Shown here piece after piece: positions 18,698 through 27,181 of a stretch of DNA of 64,000 nucleotides. Position numbers and translations under genes: made by a program. The stretch is from PALSA-612 sp963711315 (GTDB lineage: Bacteria > Actinomycetota > Thermoleophilia > Gaiellales > Gaiellaceae), in the NCBI GenBank assembly GCA_963711315.1, contig CAVQDQ010000002.1:186001-250000 (forward strand), given 5' to 3'. Positions within the stretch are counted from its first letter, which is position 1. Each line of letters opens with the position of its first letter. The notes under the pieces were generated by a model. It saw only the letters and a list, made by a program, of their open reading frames with translations, did not search any database and had not been told where the DNA came from.

Positions 18698-19060
18698 GTG
18701 AGCGAGCAGGAGTCGTACGTGCAACGAACGCTCGCTCGATCGCGAGGCCACTTCGAGCCACACGCGTGGTTTCGTGCCGTCTACGCGATGAGGATCCCGT
18801 GGGCTTTGTCATGGCGTACCGCGATCCCCCGGAGGTCTTCTTTGTCTGGCGCTTCATGATCGATGCGCGGCACCAGGGCAAGGGGTACGGCCGCCGCGCG
18901 CTGGAGCTGCTCGTCGAGGAGGCTCGTGCGGATGGTGCCGGTGAGATGGAGACAGCTTCCACTCCGGCGAGCACTCGCCGCGCGACTTTTACGAGCGCTT
19001 CGGCTTTGCTGAGACTGGCGAGGTCGAGGGGGAGGAGATCGTCATGGCGCTTGCGTCGAT
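18698..19060 (+). CDS. GNAT-family N-acetyltransferase, frameshifted
   Basis: The GTG at 18698 begins SEQESYVQRTLARS ... HFEPHAWFRAVY. After an indel near 18787 it continues DEDPVGFVMAYRDPPEVFFV and WRFMIDARHQGKGYGRRALE, the acetyl-CoA pyrophosphate loop pattern Q-G-K-G-Y-G-R. A second indel near 18955 leads to DFYERFGFAETGEVEGEEIV. The total of ~120 residues is slightly short for a GNAT. Acetyl-CoA-dependent N-acetylation of a small molecule is likely; the substrate is unknown. The exact stop is uncertain. It converges on the aminomethyltransferase gene. Confidence 0.7.
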
Positions 19061-19083
19061 TAGTCGCGGGCGCGAACTCCCAG

Positions 19084-20301
19084 CTACGCGGCTGGTGGAC
19101 CGACCGTCGAGGTCTTGCGGCTCGGGTCGAAGAACGGGAGCTCCACCACCCTCGCGGGCGTCCGGTGGCGCCGCCCCTCGACCGTCCACTCGAAGTCGAT
19201 CCGCGTGCCGAGCGAGCTGTGGTCGGCGCGAACAGACGCCAGTGCCACCACCTTCTTCAGGATCGGGCTCCACGTCGTGCTGGTCGCCTTGCCGACCTGC
19301 CGACCCCGCGCGTACAGAGGGAGCGGTTCGCGCGACGCCGCCGGGTCCAGCGTCGGCATCAGCCCTTTGTCCCGGTAGAGGCCCTCGAGCGAGTCCCACT
19401 CGAGCTCGAGGCCGACGAGCCTCCGCGGAGGTCCGCCTCGCTTCTGTTCCCGTTCGAGCGCGCGACGGCCGACGAATTCGGCCTGCTTCTCGAAATCGAC
19501 CAAGCGGCCGAGGATGCCCAGCTCGAACGGAGAGAACGACTGCTCGGGAATCAGCGCTCGTCGGACGGAGTCGAAGTCGACCTCGACGAGGATCAGTCCC
19601 GCCTCGATCCGCGCGACGTCGAGCGCCAGCATGCCGGCCGGCCGTAGCCCATAGGCTCTCCCGGCTTCAACGAGGGCGTCCCAGAGCTCCACGGCGTCAG
19701 AGCTCTCCACCCATACCTCGTACCCGAGGTCGCCGGTGTAGCCCGTCCGGGAGACGTCGACGGCAATGCGCCCGACGCGAGAGCCACGCCGGCCGAAGTA
19801 CGCGAGGTCGCCCCACGACGTCTCGGTCGCCGCCTCGAGCACGTCCCGGCTCAGCGGGCCCTGGATCGCGACGGCCGAGATCCGTTCGCTGACATCCTCG
19901 ATCTCGACGTCCAGGCCGGAGGCGTTCATCCGCAGCCAACGCAGGGACGGATCGGCCGCCGTCCAGCGGTACGTTCGCTCGTCGAGGCAGGCGACCGTCC
20001 CGTCGTCCACGACGCGGCCCTGCTCGTTGCACCAGGACGTGTAGTAGACGCGGCCGACCGCGAGCTTGGCCGCGTCACGGGTGATGACGCGGTCGACGAG
20101 CCTCGTCGAGTCCGGGCCGGAGACGAGATACTTGTAGAGGGGAGAGACGTCGATCAGCGCGGCCGCCTCGCGGATGGCGTTGTACTCGATCTCGTGCGAG
20201 TCGTGGTACGCGCTGGCGGCGAGATAGCCCGACCATTCCCGCCACTGCAGCTTGCGGTTGAGGGGCGCGGTGCGGGGATGGAACGCGGTTCCGACGGACA
20301 C
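19084..20301 (-). CDS. GcvT-like aminomethyltransferase family protein (second of pair)
   Basis: 405 residues. The GTG start overlaps the TAG of the upstream paralogue (TAGTG), so the pair is coupled. GcvT-fold features are WSGYLAASAYHDSHEIEYNA, IDVSPLYKYLVSGPDSTRLV, VVDDGTVACLDERTY, ISAVAIQGPLSRDVL, VSRTGYTGDLGYEVWV and IEAGLILVEVDFDSVRRALI. The C-terminal barrel is RPLVGLE-like (RRLVGLELEWDSLEG) with GKATSTTWSPILKKVVALA. The family transfers one-carbon units from N- or S-methyl substrates to tetrahydrofolate. The substrate is not determined. The context with another GcvT protein and two FAD oxidoreductases suggests a methylated amine or sulfonium pathway. Confidence 0.85.
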   Translation of the reverse strand: MSVGTAFHPRTAPLNRKLQWREWSGYLAASAYHDSHEIEYNAIREAAALIDVSPLYKYLVSGPDSTRLVDRVITRDAAKLAVGRVYYTSWCNEQGRVVDDGTVACLDERTYRWTAADPSLRWLRMNASGLDVEIEDVSERISAVAIQGPLSRDVLEAATETSWGDLAYFGRRGSRVGRIAVDVSRTGYTGDLGYEVWVESSDAVELWDALVEAGRAYGLRPAGMLALDVARIEAGLILVEVDFDSVRRALIPEQSFSPFELGILGRLVDFEKQAEFVGRRALEREQKRGGPPRRLVGLELEWDSLEGLYRDKGLMPTLDPAASREPLPLYARGRQVGKATSTTWSPILKKVVALASVRADHSSLGTRIDFEWTVEGRRHRTPARVVELPFFDPSRKTSTVGPPAA

Positions 20302-21446
20302 TACGACTTCGGGATCTGCTTCTCGGGGTCGACGAACGGGAGCGGCACGATCGTGGCGTCCCTGTCGCCGTCGGGCGTCTCCACCGTGAGACGCGTTCCG
20401 AGTTGCGTGTGCTCGACCGGCAGCCACGCGTAGCCGATGTTCTTCTCCAGGCGGGGCGAATGGACGGCGGAGGTCACCCTTCCAACCGCGCCGTTTGCGG
20501 AGACCGGCCACGTCGTCGCGTTCATCTCCAGCCGGTCGCCGTCGATCTGGAGCCCGACGATCTTCTGCTTCACGCCCTCGTCGCGGATCCTCGCGAGCGC
20601 CTCCCGGGCGACGAAATCAGCGTCGCTGTCCAGGTCGACGAGCCGGTCCAGCCCCAGCTCGAACGGGTTGTTCTCGTAGGTCATGTCGGCACCCCAGTTG
20701 AAGATGCCTCCCTCGATCCGGCGGATGTCGACCGGTCCGGTCGGGCGGATCTCGTACGGGGCTCCCGCCTCCATGATCCGCTCCCATAGATCCGTTCCAC
20801 GCGACGCGTCGAGGAGATAGATCTCGTACCCGACCTCCGAGGTCCACCCCGTACGGGTGAGGATGAGCGGGATGCCGTCCAGGTCGAGACGGCGGAAGTG
20901 GTAGTAGCGGAGGTCGAGGACATCCTCGCCGAACAGGTCGCGCACGACATCCCTGGACTTCGGCCCCTGGATCTGTAGCGGATACGCCTCGGCCTCCGAG
21001 AGCTTCACGTCCATCCCGGCGTACGCAGCCAAGCCCTTTGCGTAGGGCAGCACGTCGCTGTCGGCGAGCGCGAACCAGAACGTGTTCTCGTCCAGGCGCA
21101 GCATCACCGGATCGTTGAGGATGCCGCCGTCCGGCGCCGTGATCAGCACGTACTTCCCCTGGCCGACCGCGCATGTGCTCAGGTCACGGCAGGTGAGCAG
21201 CTGCGCGAAGCGGAAGCCGTCTGGCCCGGTCACCTCCACGTTGCGCTCGACGGCGACGTCCCAGAGGGTCACGTGGTGCAGCAGGTGCCAGTACTCGGCC
21301 TCGAAGTCGTCGAAGTTGATCGGAAACAGCGTGTGGTTGTAGACGGTGAAGCCCTTCGGGGCGTGGCTCTGCGTCGCCTCGAAGAACGGACTGCGCCGCA
21401 ACCTCGCCCCACGCTGCACCAACGACATGTCGAACGGCTTGGGCAT
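20301..21446 (-). CDS. DmdA/GcvT-like THF-dependent demethylase
   Basis: 381 residues, intact. The arrangement RLRRSPFFEATQSHAPKGFT, VYNHTLFPINFDDFEAEYWH, VTLWDVAVERNVEVTGPDGF, GGILNDPVMLRLDENTFWFA, LQIQGPKSRDVVRDLFGEDV, RTGWTSEVGYEIYLLDASRG and FNWGADMTYENNPFELGLDR closely follows the layout of DMSP demethylase DmdA rather than the glycine-cleavage T protein. DmdA moves a methyl group from dimethylsulfoniopropionate to THF. Divergent DmdA-clade homologues act on other methylated compounds, so the true substrate is open. The divergent FAD oxidoreductase starts 77 bases away, so a shared control region lies at 21447-21522. Confidence 0.85.
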   Translation of the reverse strand: MPKPFDMSLVQRGARLRRSPFFEATQSHAPKGFTVYNHTLFPINFDDFEAEYWHLLHHVTLWDVAVERNVEVTGPDGFRFAQLLTCRDLSTCAVGQGKYVLITAPDGGILNDPVMLRLDENTFWFALADSDVLPYAKGLAAYAGMDVKLSEAEAYPLQIQGPKSRDVVRDLFGEDVLDLRYYHFRRLDLDGIPLILTRTGWTSEVGYEIYLLDASRGTDLWERIMEAGAPYEIRPTGPVDIRRIEGGIFNWGADMTYENNPFELGLDRLVDLDSDADFVAREALARIRDEGVKQKIVGLQIDGDRLEMNATTWPVSANGAVGRVTSAVHSPRLEKNIGYAWLPVEHTQLGTRLTVETPDGDRDATIVPLPFVDPEKQIPKS

Positions 21447-21522
21447 GGTCGCGAGCGTCGCTCAACGGCCGCGCAACTATAAGTTGTCACACCCCACCGC
21501 GCCGCGGTGCGTGTCGCTGCTG

Positions 21523-23143
21523 ATGTCGACCCCTAAGAGCACATCCCACAGGCGTGTGTACGACGCCGTCGTGATCGGCGGCGGGCACAACGGGCTGGTG
21601 GCGGCGGCCTACCTCGCGCGGGCGGGCCTGAAGGTCGTCGTGCTCGAACGGCGCCACGTTCTCGGCGGGGCCGCGGTGACCGAGGAGGTTTTCCCCGGCT
21701 TTCGGTTCAGCGTGGCCTCGTACGTGGTCTCGCTGCTTCGGCCCGAGATCGTCCGAGAGCTCGAGCTGCCGAAGCACGGCCTCGAGATCCTGCCGCTCGA
21801 CGGGACGTTCACGCCGCTCGAGGGCGACTACTTGTGGCGGGTGAACGACCACGGTCGCACCGTCCGCGAGCTGCGGCGTTGGTCGCCGAGCGACGCGGAG
21901 GCCTACGACGAGTACGGCCGCCTGATGGTCGAGATGGCGCGATTCATCAAGCCGATCCTGTCCATGGCCCCGCCGGATCCCGGCCGGCTCCGTCCCCGCG
22001 AATGGCTCCCCGTCGCGCGTCTCGCGCGCGCGTTCAACGACCTTTCGCGGAGCAGCGGGCCGTCTTCATCCAGCTCATGACGATGAGCGCCGCCGACTTC
22101 CTCGACCAATGGTTCGAGACCGATCCGCTCAAGGCGACGATCAGCGCCTCGGGGATCATCGGCACGTTCCAGGGAATCCGCTCTCCGGGGACCGCCTACG
22201 TCCTCCTGCACCACTACATGGGCGAGATCGACGGCGTCCTGCGGGCGTGGGGGATACCGCGGGGAGGAACGGGCGCCGTCAGCGAGGCGATCGCGAGCGC
22301 GGCGCGGTCGTTCGGCGCCGAGATCCGGACCGAGGCGCCTGTCGAGCGCATCCTGACCAGGGGCGACGAGGTCATCGGCGCCGTCACGAGCTCGGGCGAG
22401 GAAGTGATCGGCCGCGTGACGCTGTCGAGCCTGGACCCGCAGCAGACGTTCATCCGTCTCGTCCAGCCCGGTCTCCTCGAGCGTCCTTCCTCGAGGAGGT
22501 CGAGCGCTACAGGTACCGAGGCTCCAGCGGAAAGGTGAACCTCGCCCTGGACGGGCTTCCCGAGTTCACGTGCCTGCCCGACGAGCGCGAGCATCTGCGC
22601 GGCGCGATCAGCTTCAGCCCCAGCATCGACTACATGGAGCTGGCCTACGACGACGCCAAGGCCGGCCGCTTCAGCCGGCGTCCCTTCATCGACATGATCA
22701 TCCCGACCCTGGTCGATCCGTCGATGGCGCCACCGGGCAAGCACGTCATGAGTTGCTTCGTCCAGTACGCGCCGTACCACCTGGCCGACGGCGCCGAATG
22801 GGACGACGCTCGACGCAAGGCATTCGGCGAGACGGTCCTCGACACCATCGAGGAACGAGCGCCGAACATCCGCCGGCTGATCCTGCACGCGCAGGTGCTC
22901 ACTCCCAAGGACATCGAGGACCGGTTCGGGCTGTCGGAGGGCAACATCTTCCAGGGCGAGCTCTCTCTCGAGCAGCTCTTCTTCAACCGGCCCGTCGCGG
23001 GCTGGGCCCGGTATCGCACGCCGTTGCGAAACCTCTGGATGTGCGGTTCGGCCACGCATCCCGGCGGAGGGATCATGGGCGCGTCTGGCCGTCTCGCTGC
23101 GCTCCAGGTCGTGCGCTCGCTTCGTTCTCGCAGGGCGGCCTGA
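21523..23143 (+). CDS. Phytoene-desaturase-like NAD(P)/FAD-dependent oxidoreductase (first of pair), two frameshifts
   Basis: The start ATG 21523 leads to the dinucleotide-binding motif YDAVVIGGGHNGLVAAAYLA with ERRHVLGGAAVTEE. Shifts near 22045 and 22485 must be joined. The middle shows LMTMSAADFLDQWFETDPLK and YMGEIDGVLRAWGIPRGGTG. The end shows PPGKHVMSCFVQYAPYHL, IFQGELSLEQLFFNRPVAGW and the C-terminal FAD motif MCGSATHPGGGIMGASGR. Length is ~540 residues, normal for the CrtI/PYROXD2-like family. The reaction is an FAD-dependent oxidation or isomerisation of an unknown substrate. It is divergent from the DmdA-like gene and followed after 5 bases by a paralogue. Confidence 0.8.
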
Positions 23144-23148
23144 GGCTC

Positions 23149-24781
23149 GTGGCCCGGGAGCGATACGACGCCGTCGTCGTGGGTGCCGGCCACAACGGCC
23201 TGGTGACGGCGGGGTACCTGGCGAAGGCGGGTCTACGTACGCTCGTACTCGAACGCCGCAGCCGTGCGGGCGGCGCACTCGCGATGGAGGAGGTTGCTCC
23301 CGGTGTGCGTGCGCCGGTTGTCGCCGACGGCATAGGGGGTCTGCGTGCCAGCGTCGTCCGAGACCTCCAGCTGGGCTCGCACGGCTTCCGGGCGGTCGAG
23401 CCGAACGTGGTCGCCTTCGCCCCGTCCGCCGACGGCCCCCCGCTCACGTTGTGGCGCGACCCGGCGCGGACCGCAGCGGAGCTGCGGACGCGGCGGCCGC
23501 GTGACGCCGAGGCGTTCCTCGCTTTCGACCGCAAGGTCCGCTCTCTGGTCCGGTTCCTGGCGCGTATCCAGGAGACCGAGCCTCCGGATCTCGCGTCTCC
23601 GTCTACCGCCGACGCCATGAAGGGCCTCACACTGGGGAACGCCCTCCGACGCCTCGGCGGGCGGCACGTTCGCGAGGCGCTGCGGGTCCTGCCCATGTCC
23701 GTCGCGGATCTCGTGAGCGAGGCAGTCGACGACGATGCGCTGCGTGGCGTCCTCGGGGCGCGGGGGATTCGCTACTCGGCCATGGGCCCTCGGTCCGCGG
23801 GGACGGCGCTCAACTTCCTGTGGGACTCGGCCTCCGGTGGAGGAGCGGCAGGGCGCACCGCCTTCGCCCGGGGCGGGCCGGACAGCCTCACCGAGGCACT
23901 TCTGGCCGCCGCGAGAACCTACGGCGCAACCGTGCGATGCGGTGTCGACGTCTCGGCGATCCGCAGCGAGCGAGGCTCCGTGGAGGGGGTCGCTCTCGCG
24001 AACGGCGAGGAGATCGATGCAGAGCATCGTGGCTTCGAGCGCCGACCCCAAGCAGACCCTTCTGCGCCTTCTCGACGCGGCGGAGATCGGTCCCACCCTG
24101 ATCTGGCGCGCCGAGAACATCCGCATGCTCGGCGTGGTCGCCAAGGTCACGTTCGTCGTGGACGCCCTGCCCGCGTTCGGCGGCGTCGACGACGAGCGCC
24201 TGCGTGGACGCATCGTCATTGCTCCGAGTCTCGACGACCTCGAGCGGGCATTCGACGACTCGAAGTACGGCCGGATCTCCGAGCACCCGTATCTCGAGGC
24301 GACGATCCCAACCCTCTCCGACGGTGCGCTTGCCCCCGAGGGAACCCATGTCGTCACGGCGCTGTTCCAGTACGCGCCGCGGCATCTTCGTGACGCGGAG
24401 TGGGACGAGGCAGCGCGCGATCGAGTGGTCGACGCGGCCGTGAGGACGCTCGAGGCCTACGCACCCGGGCTCGCGGAGAGGATTGTCGCCCGCCACGTCG
24501 TGACTCCTGCGGACTTCGAGCGAGAGTACGGCCTCAGCGGCGGACACCCGATGCACGGTGAGCACGCCCTCGACCAGTTCTTCGCCTGGCGGCCGCTCCT
24601 GGGCCACGCGAGCTACCGGCTCGCCGGGATCCGCGGTCTGTACCTGTGCGGGGCGGGCGCACACCCCGGGGGCGGAGTCACCGGCGGCCCCGGGAGGAAC
24701 GCGGCCCGGGCCATCCTGGCCGACGCCCGGCGCGCACGACGTAGCGGCGCGAAACGTCGCCTTCGGGGCGCAGCTGCGTAA
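23149..24781 (+). CDS. Phytoene-desaturase-like NAD(P)/FAD-dependent oxidoreductase (second of pair), one frameshift
   Basis: The GTG start lies 5 bases after the previous stop. The N-terminal FAD motif is YDAVVVGAGHNGLVTAGYLA, and the C-terminal FAD motif is LCGAGAHPGGGVTGGPGR. Between them are ARGGPDSLTEALLAAARTYG (typical of the family's GGxxxLxxAL motif) and GTHVVTALFQYAPRHLRDAE. An indel near 24025-24045 joins two frames. Length is ~540 residues. Its similarity in order and motifs to the preceding gene indicates a tandem duplication. Pairing with the two GcvT-like genes suggests that the four proteins act together. Confidence 0.8.
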
Positions 24782-24808
24782 CAGGCACTGTGGAAGGGGT
24801 GTCCGCAG

Positions 24809-26677
24809 GTGTCCCGCGGGTACCCTCGGCAAGTGCCGCAGCGCTCCGACATCCGCAACATCGCCATCGTCGCCCACGTCGATCACGGCAAGACGACCCT
24901 CGTCGATGCGCTGCTCTGGCAGTCGGGGGCATTTCGCGCCAACCAGGATGTCGCCGAGCGGATCCTCGACACCGGGGAGCTCGAACGCGAGAAGGGGATC
25001 ACGATCCTCGCCAAGAACACCGCCGTCCGCCACGGTTCGGTCAAGATCAACATCGTCGACACGCCGGGCCATGCCGACTTCGGCGGGGAGGTGGAGCGCG
25101 GGCTGACGATGGTCGACGGCGTTCTGCTGCTCGTGGACGCAAGCGAGGGCCCGCTGCCGCAGACACGTTTTGTGCTCCGCAAGGCGCTTGAGGCGCGGCT
25201 TCCCGTCATCCTCGTCGTCAACAAGGTCGACCGCTCCGACGCGCGAATCGCCGACGTGGTGAACGAGGTCTACGCGCTCTTCCTCGATCTCGACGCGGAC
25301 GAAAGCCAGATCGAGTTTCCGATCGTCTACTGCAACGCCAAGGCAGGTCGTGCCTCGCTCGAGCCCGACCCGGACGCTCTCGGGCCGGACCTCGTGCCTC
25401 TGCTCGAGCTGATCCTCGAACACATCCCGCCACCGGTCTACGAGGAGGGTCACCCGCTGCAGGCGCTCGTCACCAACCTCGACGCCTCGCCCTACGTCGG
25501 CCGGCTCGCGCTCTGTCGTGTGCAGCAGGGGACGATTCGCCGCGCCCAGGAGGTTGCGTGGTGTCGCACCGACGGGACGATCACGCGCGTGAAGGTCACC
25601 GAGCTGTTCGTCAGCGAGGCCCTCGACCGCGTCGAGGCCGAGGAGGCAGGCCCCGGCGACCTGATCGCCGTCGCCGGCATCCCCGAGGTGATGATCGGCG
25701 AGACCCTCGCAGACCCGCTCGATCCGCGGCCACTGCCCGTGATCTCCGTCGACGAGCCGTCGCTCTCGATGACCGTTGGCATCAACACCGCCCCGCTCGC
25801 CGGGAGAGACGGCGACAGGCTGACCGCGCGTCAAGTCGAGAGCCGTCTCCAGGCCGAGCTCGTCGGAAACGTCTCGCTGCGCGTCCTCGAGACCGACCGG
25901 CCGGAGGTGTGGGAGGTGCAGGGTCGCGGCGAGCTGCAACTCGCGGTGCTGATCGAGCAGATGCGGCGCGAGGGATTCGAGCTCACGGTCGGCAAGCCGC
26001 AGGTCGTGACCCGCGTCGTCGACGGTGAGGTGCACGAGCCGATGGAGCGCGTCTCGGTCGACGTACCGGAGGAGTACCTCGGCGTCGTCACCCAGCTCTT
26101 CGCGCTGCGCAAGGGACACACCGAGGCGCTCGTCAACCACGGAACGGGCTGGGTGCGTATGGACGTCGTCGTCCCCGCTCGCGGCCTGATCGGGTTCCGC
26201 ACCGAGTTTCTCACCGAGACGCGCGGAACCGGCATCCTCCATCACGTCTTCGAGCGCTTCGAGCCGTGGCACGGTGAGCTCCGAACGAGACCGACCGGCA
26301 GCCTCGTCGCCGACCGCGCGGGGAAGACGACCGCCTTCGCCCTCATCAACCTCCAGGAACGCGGCTCGATGTTGGTCGGGCCGGGCGCCGACGTCTACGA
26401 GGGGATGATCGTCGGCGAGAACGCCCGCGCCGATGACCTCGACGTCAATGCGACGAAGGAGAAGAAGCTGACGAACATGCGCGCGGCCTCGGCCGACGAC
26501 TTCGTGCGGCTGATCCCCGCGCGGGCTCTCTCGCTCGATCAGGCGCTCGAGCTGATCCGGGAGGACGAATGCGTCGAGGTCACGCCGCAGAACGTGCGCC
26601 TGCGCAAGGTCGAGCTGTCCGCGCAGCGGCGACAGACGGCTGCGAGCCGCAAGTCGCGCGGTCTGGCCGTCGTCTGA
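24809..26677 (+). CDS. typA: Ribosome-associated GTPase TypA/BipA
   Basis: 622 residues from GTG 24809; GTG 24833 is an alternative start. G1 is AHVDHGKTT (22-30) and G2 lies in EREKGITI. G3 is DTPGH and G4 is NKVD. Elongation-factor domains II, III and V follow, with the TypA-specific C-terminal signatures RGLIGFRTEFLTETRGTGI and GMIVGENARADDLDVNATKE plus KKLTNMRAA. TypA binds the 70S ribosome at the EF-G site and is needed under stress and low temperature, including for ribosome assembly. The gene is intact and its stop overlaps the greA start. Confidence 0.95.
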   Translation: MSRGYPRQVPQRSDIRNIAIVAHVDHGKTTLVDALLWQSGAFRANQDVAERILDTGELEREKGITILAKNTAVRHGSVKINIVDTPGHADFGGEVERGLTMVDGVLLLVDASEGPLPQTRFVLRKALEARLPVILVVNKVDRSDARIADVVNEVYALFLDLDADESQIEFPIVYCNAKAGRASLEPDPDALGPDLVPLLELILEHIPPPVYEEGHPLQALVTNLDASPYVGRLALCRVQQGTIRRAQEVAWCRTDGTITRVKVTELFVSEALDRVEAEEAGPGDLIAVAGIPEVMIGETLADPLDPRPLPVISVDEPSLSMTVGINTAPLAGRDGDRLTARQVESRLQAELVGNVSLRVLETDRPEVWEVQGRGELQLAVLIEQMRREGFELTVGKPQVVTRVVDGEVHEPMERVSVDVPEEYLGVVTQLFALRKGHTEALVNHGTGWVRMDVVVPARGLIGFRTEFLTETRGTGILHHVFERFEPWHGELRTRPTGSLVADRAGKTTAFALINLQERGSMLVGPGADVYEGMIVGENARADDLDVNATKEKKLTNMRAASADDFVRLIPARALSLDQALELIREDECVEVTPQNVRLRKVELSAQRRQTAASRKSRGLAVV

Positions 26678-27138
26678 TGGGAGAGAAGCTCACACGAGAG
26701 CAGCACGCTCGCCTCGCCGCCGAGCTTGCGGAGCTCGAGGGCCCCAAGCGCCGGGAGATGGTCGAGGCGATCAGCGCCGCCCGCGCCCATGGCGATCTCT
26801 CGGAGAACTTCGAGTACCACGCCGCGAAGAACGAGCAGGGCCTGCTCGAGCGACGGATCGTGATCCTCCGCGACCGATTCGACCATGCAGAGATCGTCGA
26901 GGACGGCGCGGCGGACGTCGTCTCCGAGGGATCGCACGTGGTCGTCGCCGACGAGTCCGGAGCGCGGGTCGACGTCGAGATATCCGCTCTCGGCGGCGCC
27001 GGTACCGTGTCGCCGTCATCGCCGCTCGGTTCGGTCGTCCTCGGCAAGCGGGTCGGCGATACGGTCGACGTCCAGGCGCCGCGGGGCTCATGGCGCGCGA
27101 CGGTCGTCGAGATCCGCGCGGCAGCCCCAGGCACCTGA
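26677..27138 (+). CDS. greA: Transcription elongation factor GreA
   Basis: 153 residues; the ATG overlaps the typA stop (TGATG). The N-terminal coiled coil begins KLTREQHARLAAELAELEGP. The catalytic tip signature ISAARAHGDLSENFEYHAAK contains the paired acidic residues (D, E) that hold Mg2+ in the polymerase secondary channel. The C-terminal FKBP-like domain has VDVEISALGG-type strands and VGDTVDVQAPRGSWRATVVE. GreA rescues backtracked RNA polymerase by transcript cleavage. It is intact. Confidence 0.93.
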   Translation: MGEKLTREQHARLAAELAELEGPKRREMVEAISAARAHGDLSENFEYHAAKNEQGLLERRIVILRDRFDHAEIVEDGAADVVSEGSHVVVADESGARVDVEISALGGAGTVSPSSPLGSVVLGKRVGDTVDVQAPRGSWRATVVEIRAAAPGT

Positions 27139-27181
27139 TCGGGGCTAGCGGCGCGAACGCCAAAGCTTCTCGCTGGTTACT

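Noticed and set aside
20301..21446. Calling the protein the glycine-cleavage T protein or DMSP demethylase outright
   Set aside because: Block order is DmdA-like, but there are no gcvH/gcvP or dmdB/C/D neighbours to settle the substrate, so only a family-level name is given.
23888..26272. 794-codon open frame on the minus strand
   Set aside because: It lies antisense to the FAD oxidoreductase and typA, both well supported by motifs; the translation is low-complexity and has no domain. It is a GC-rich shadow.
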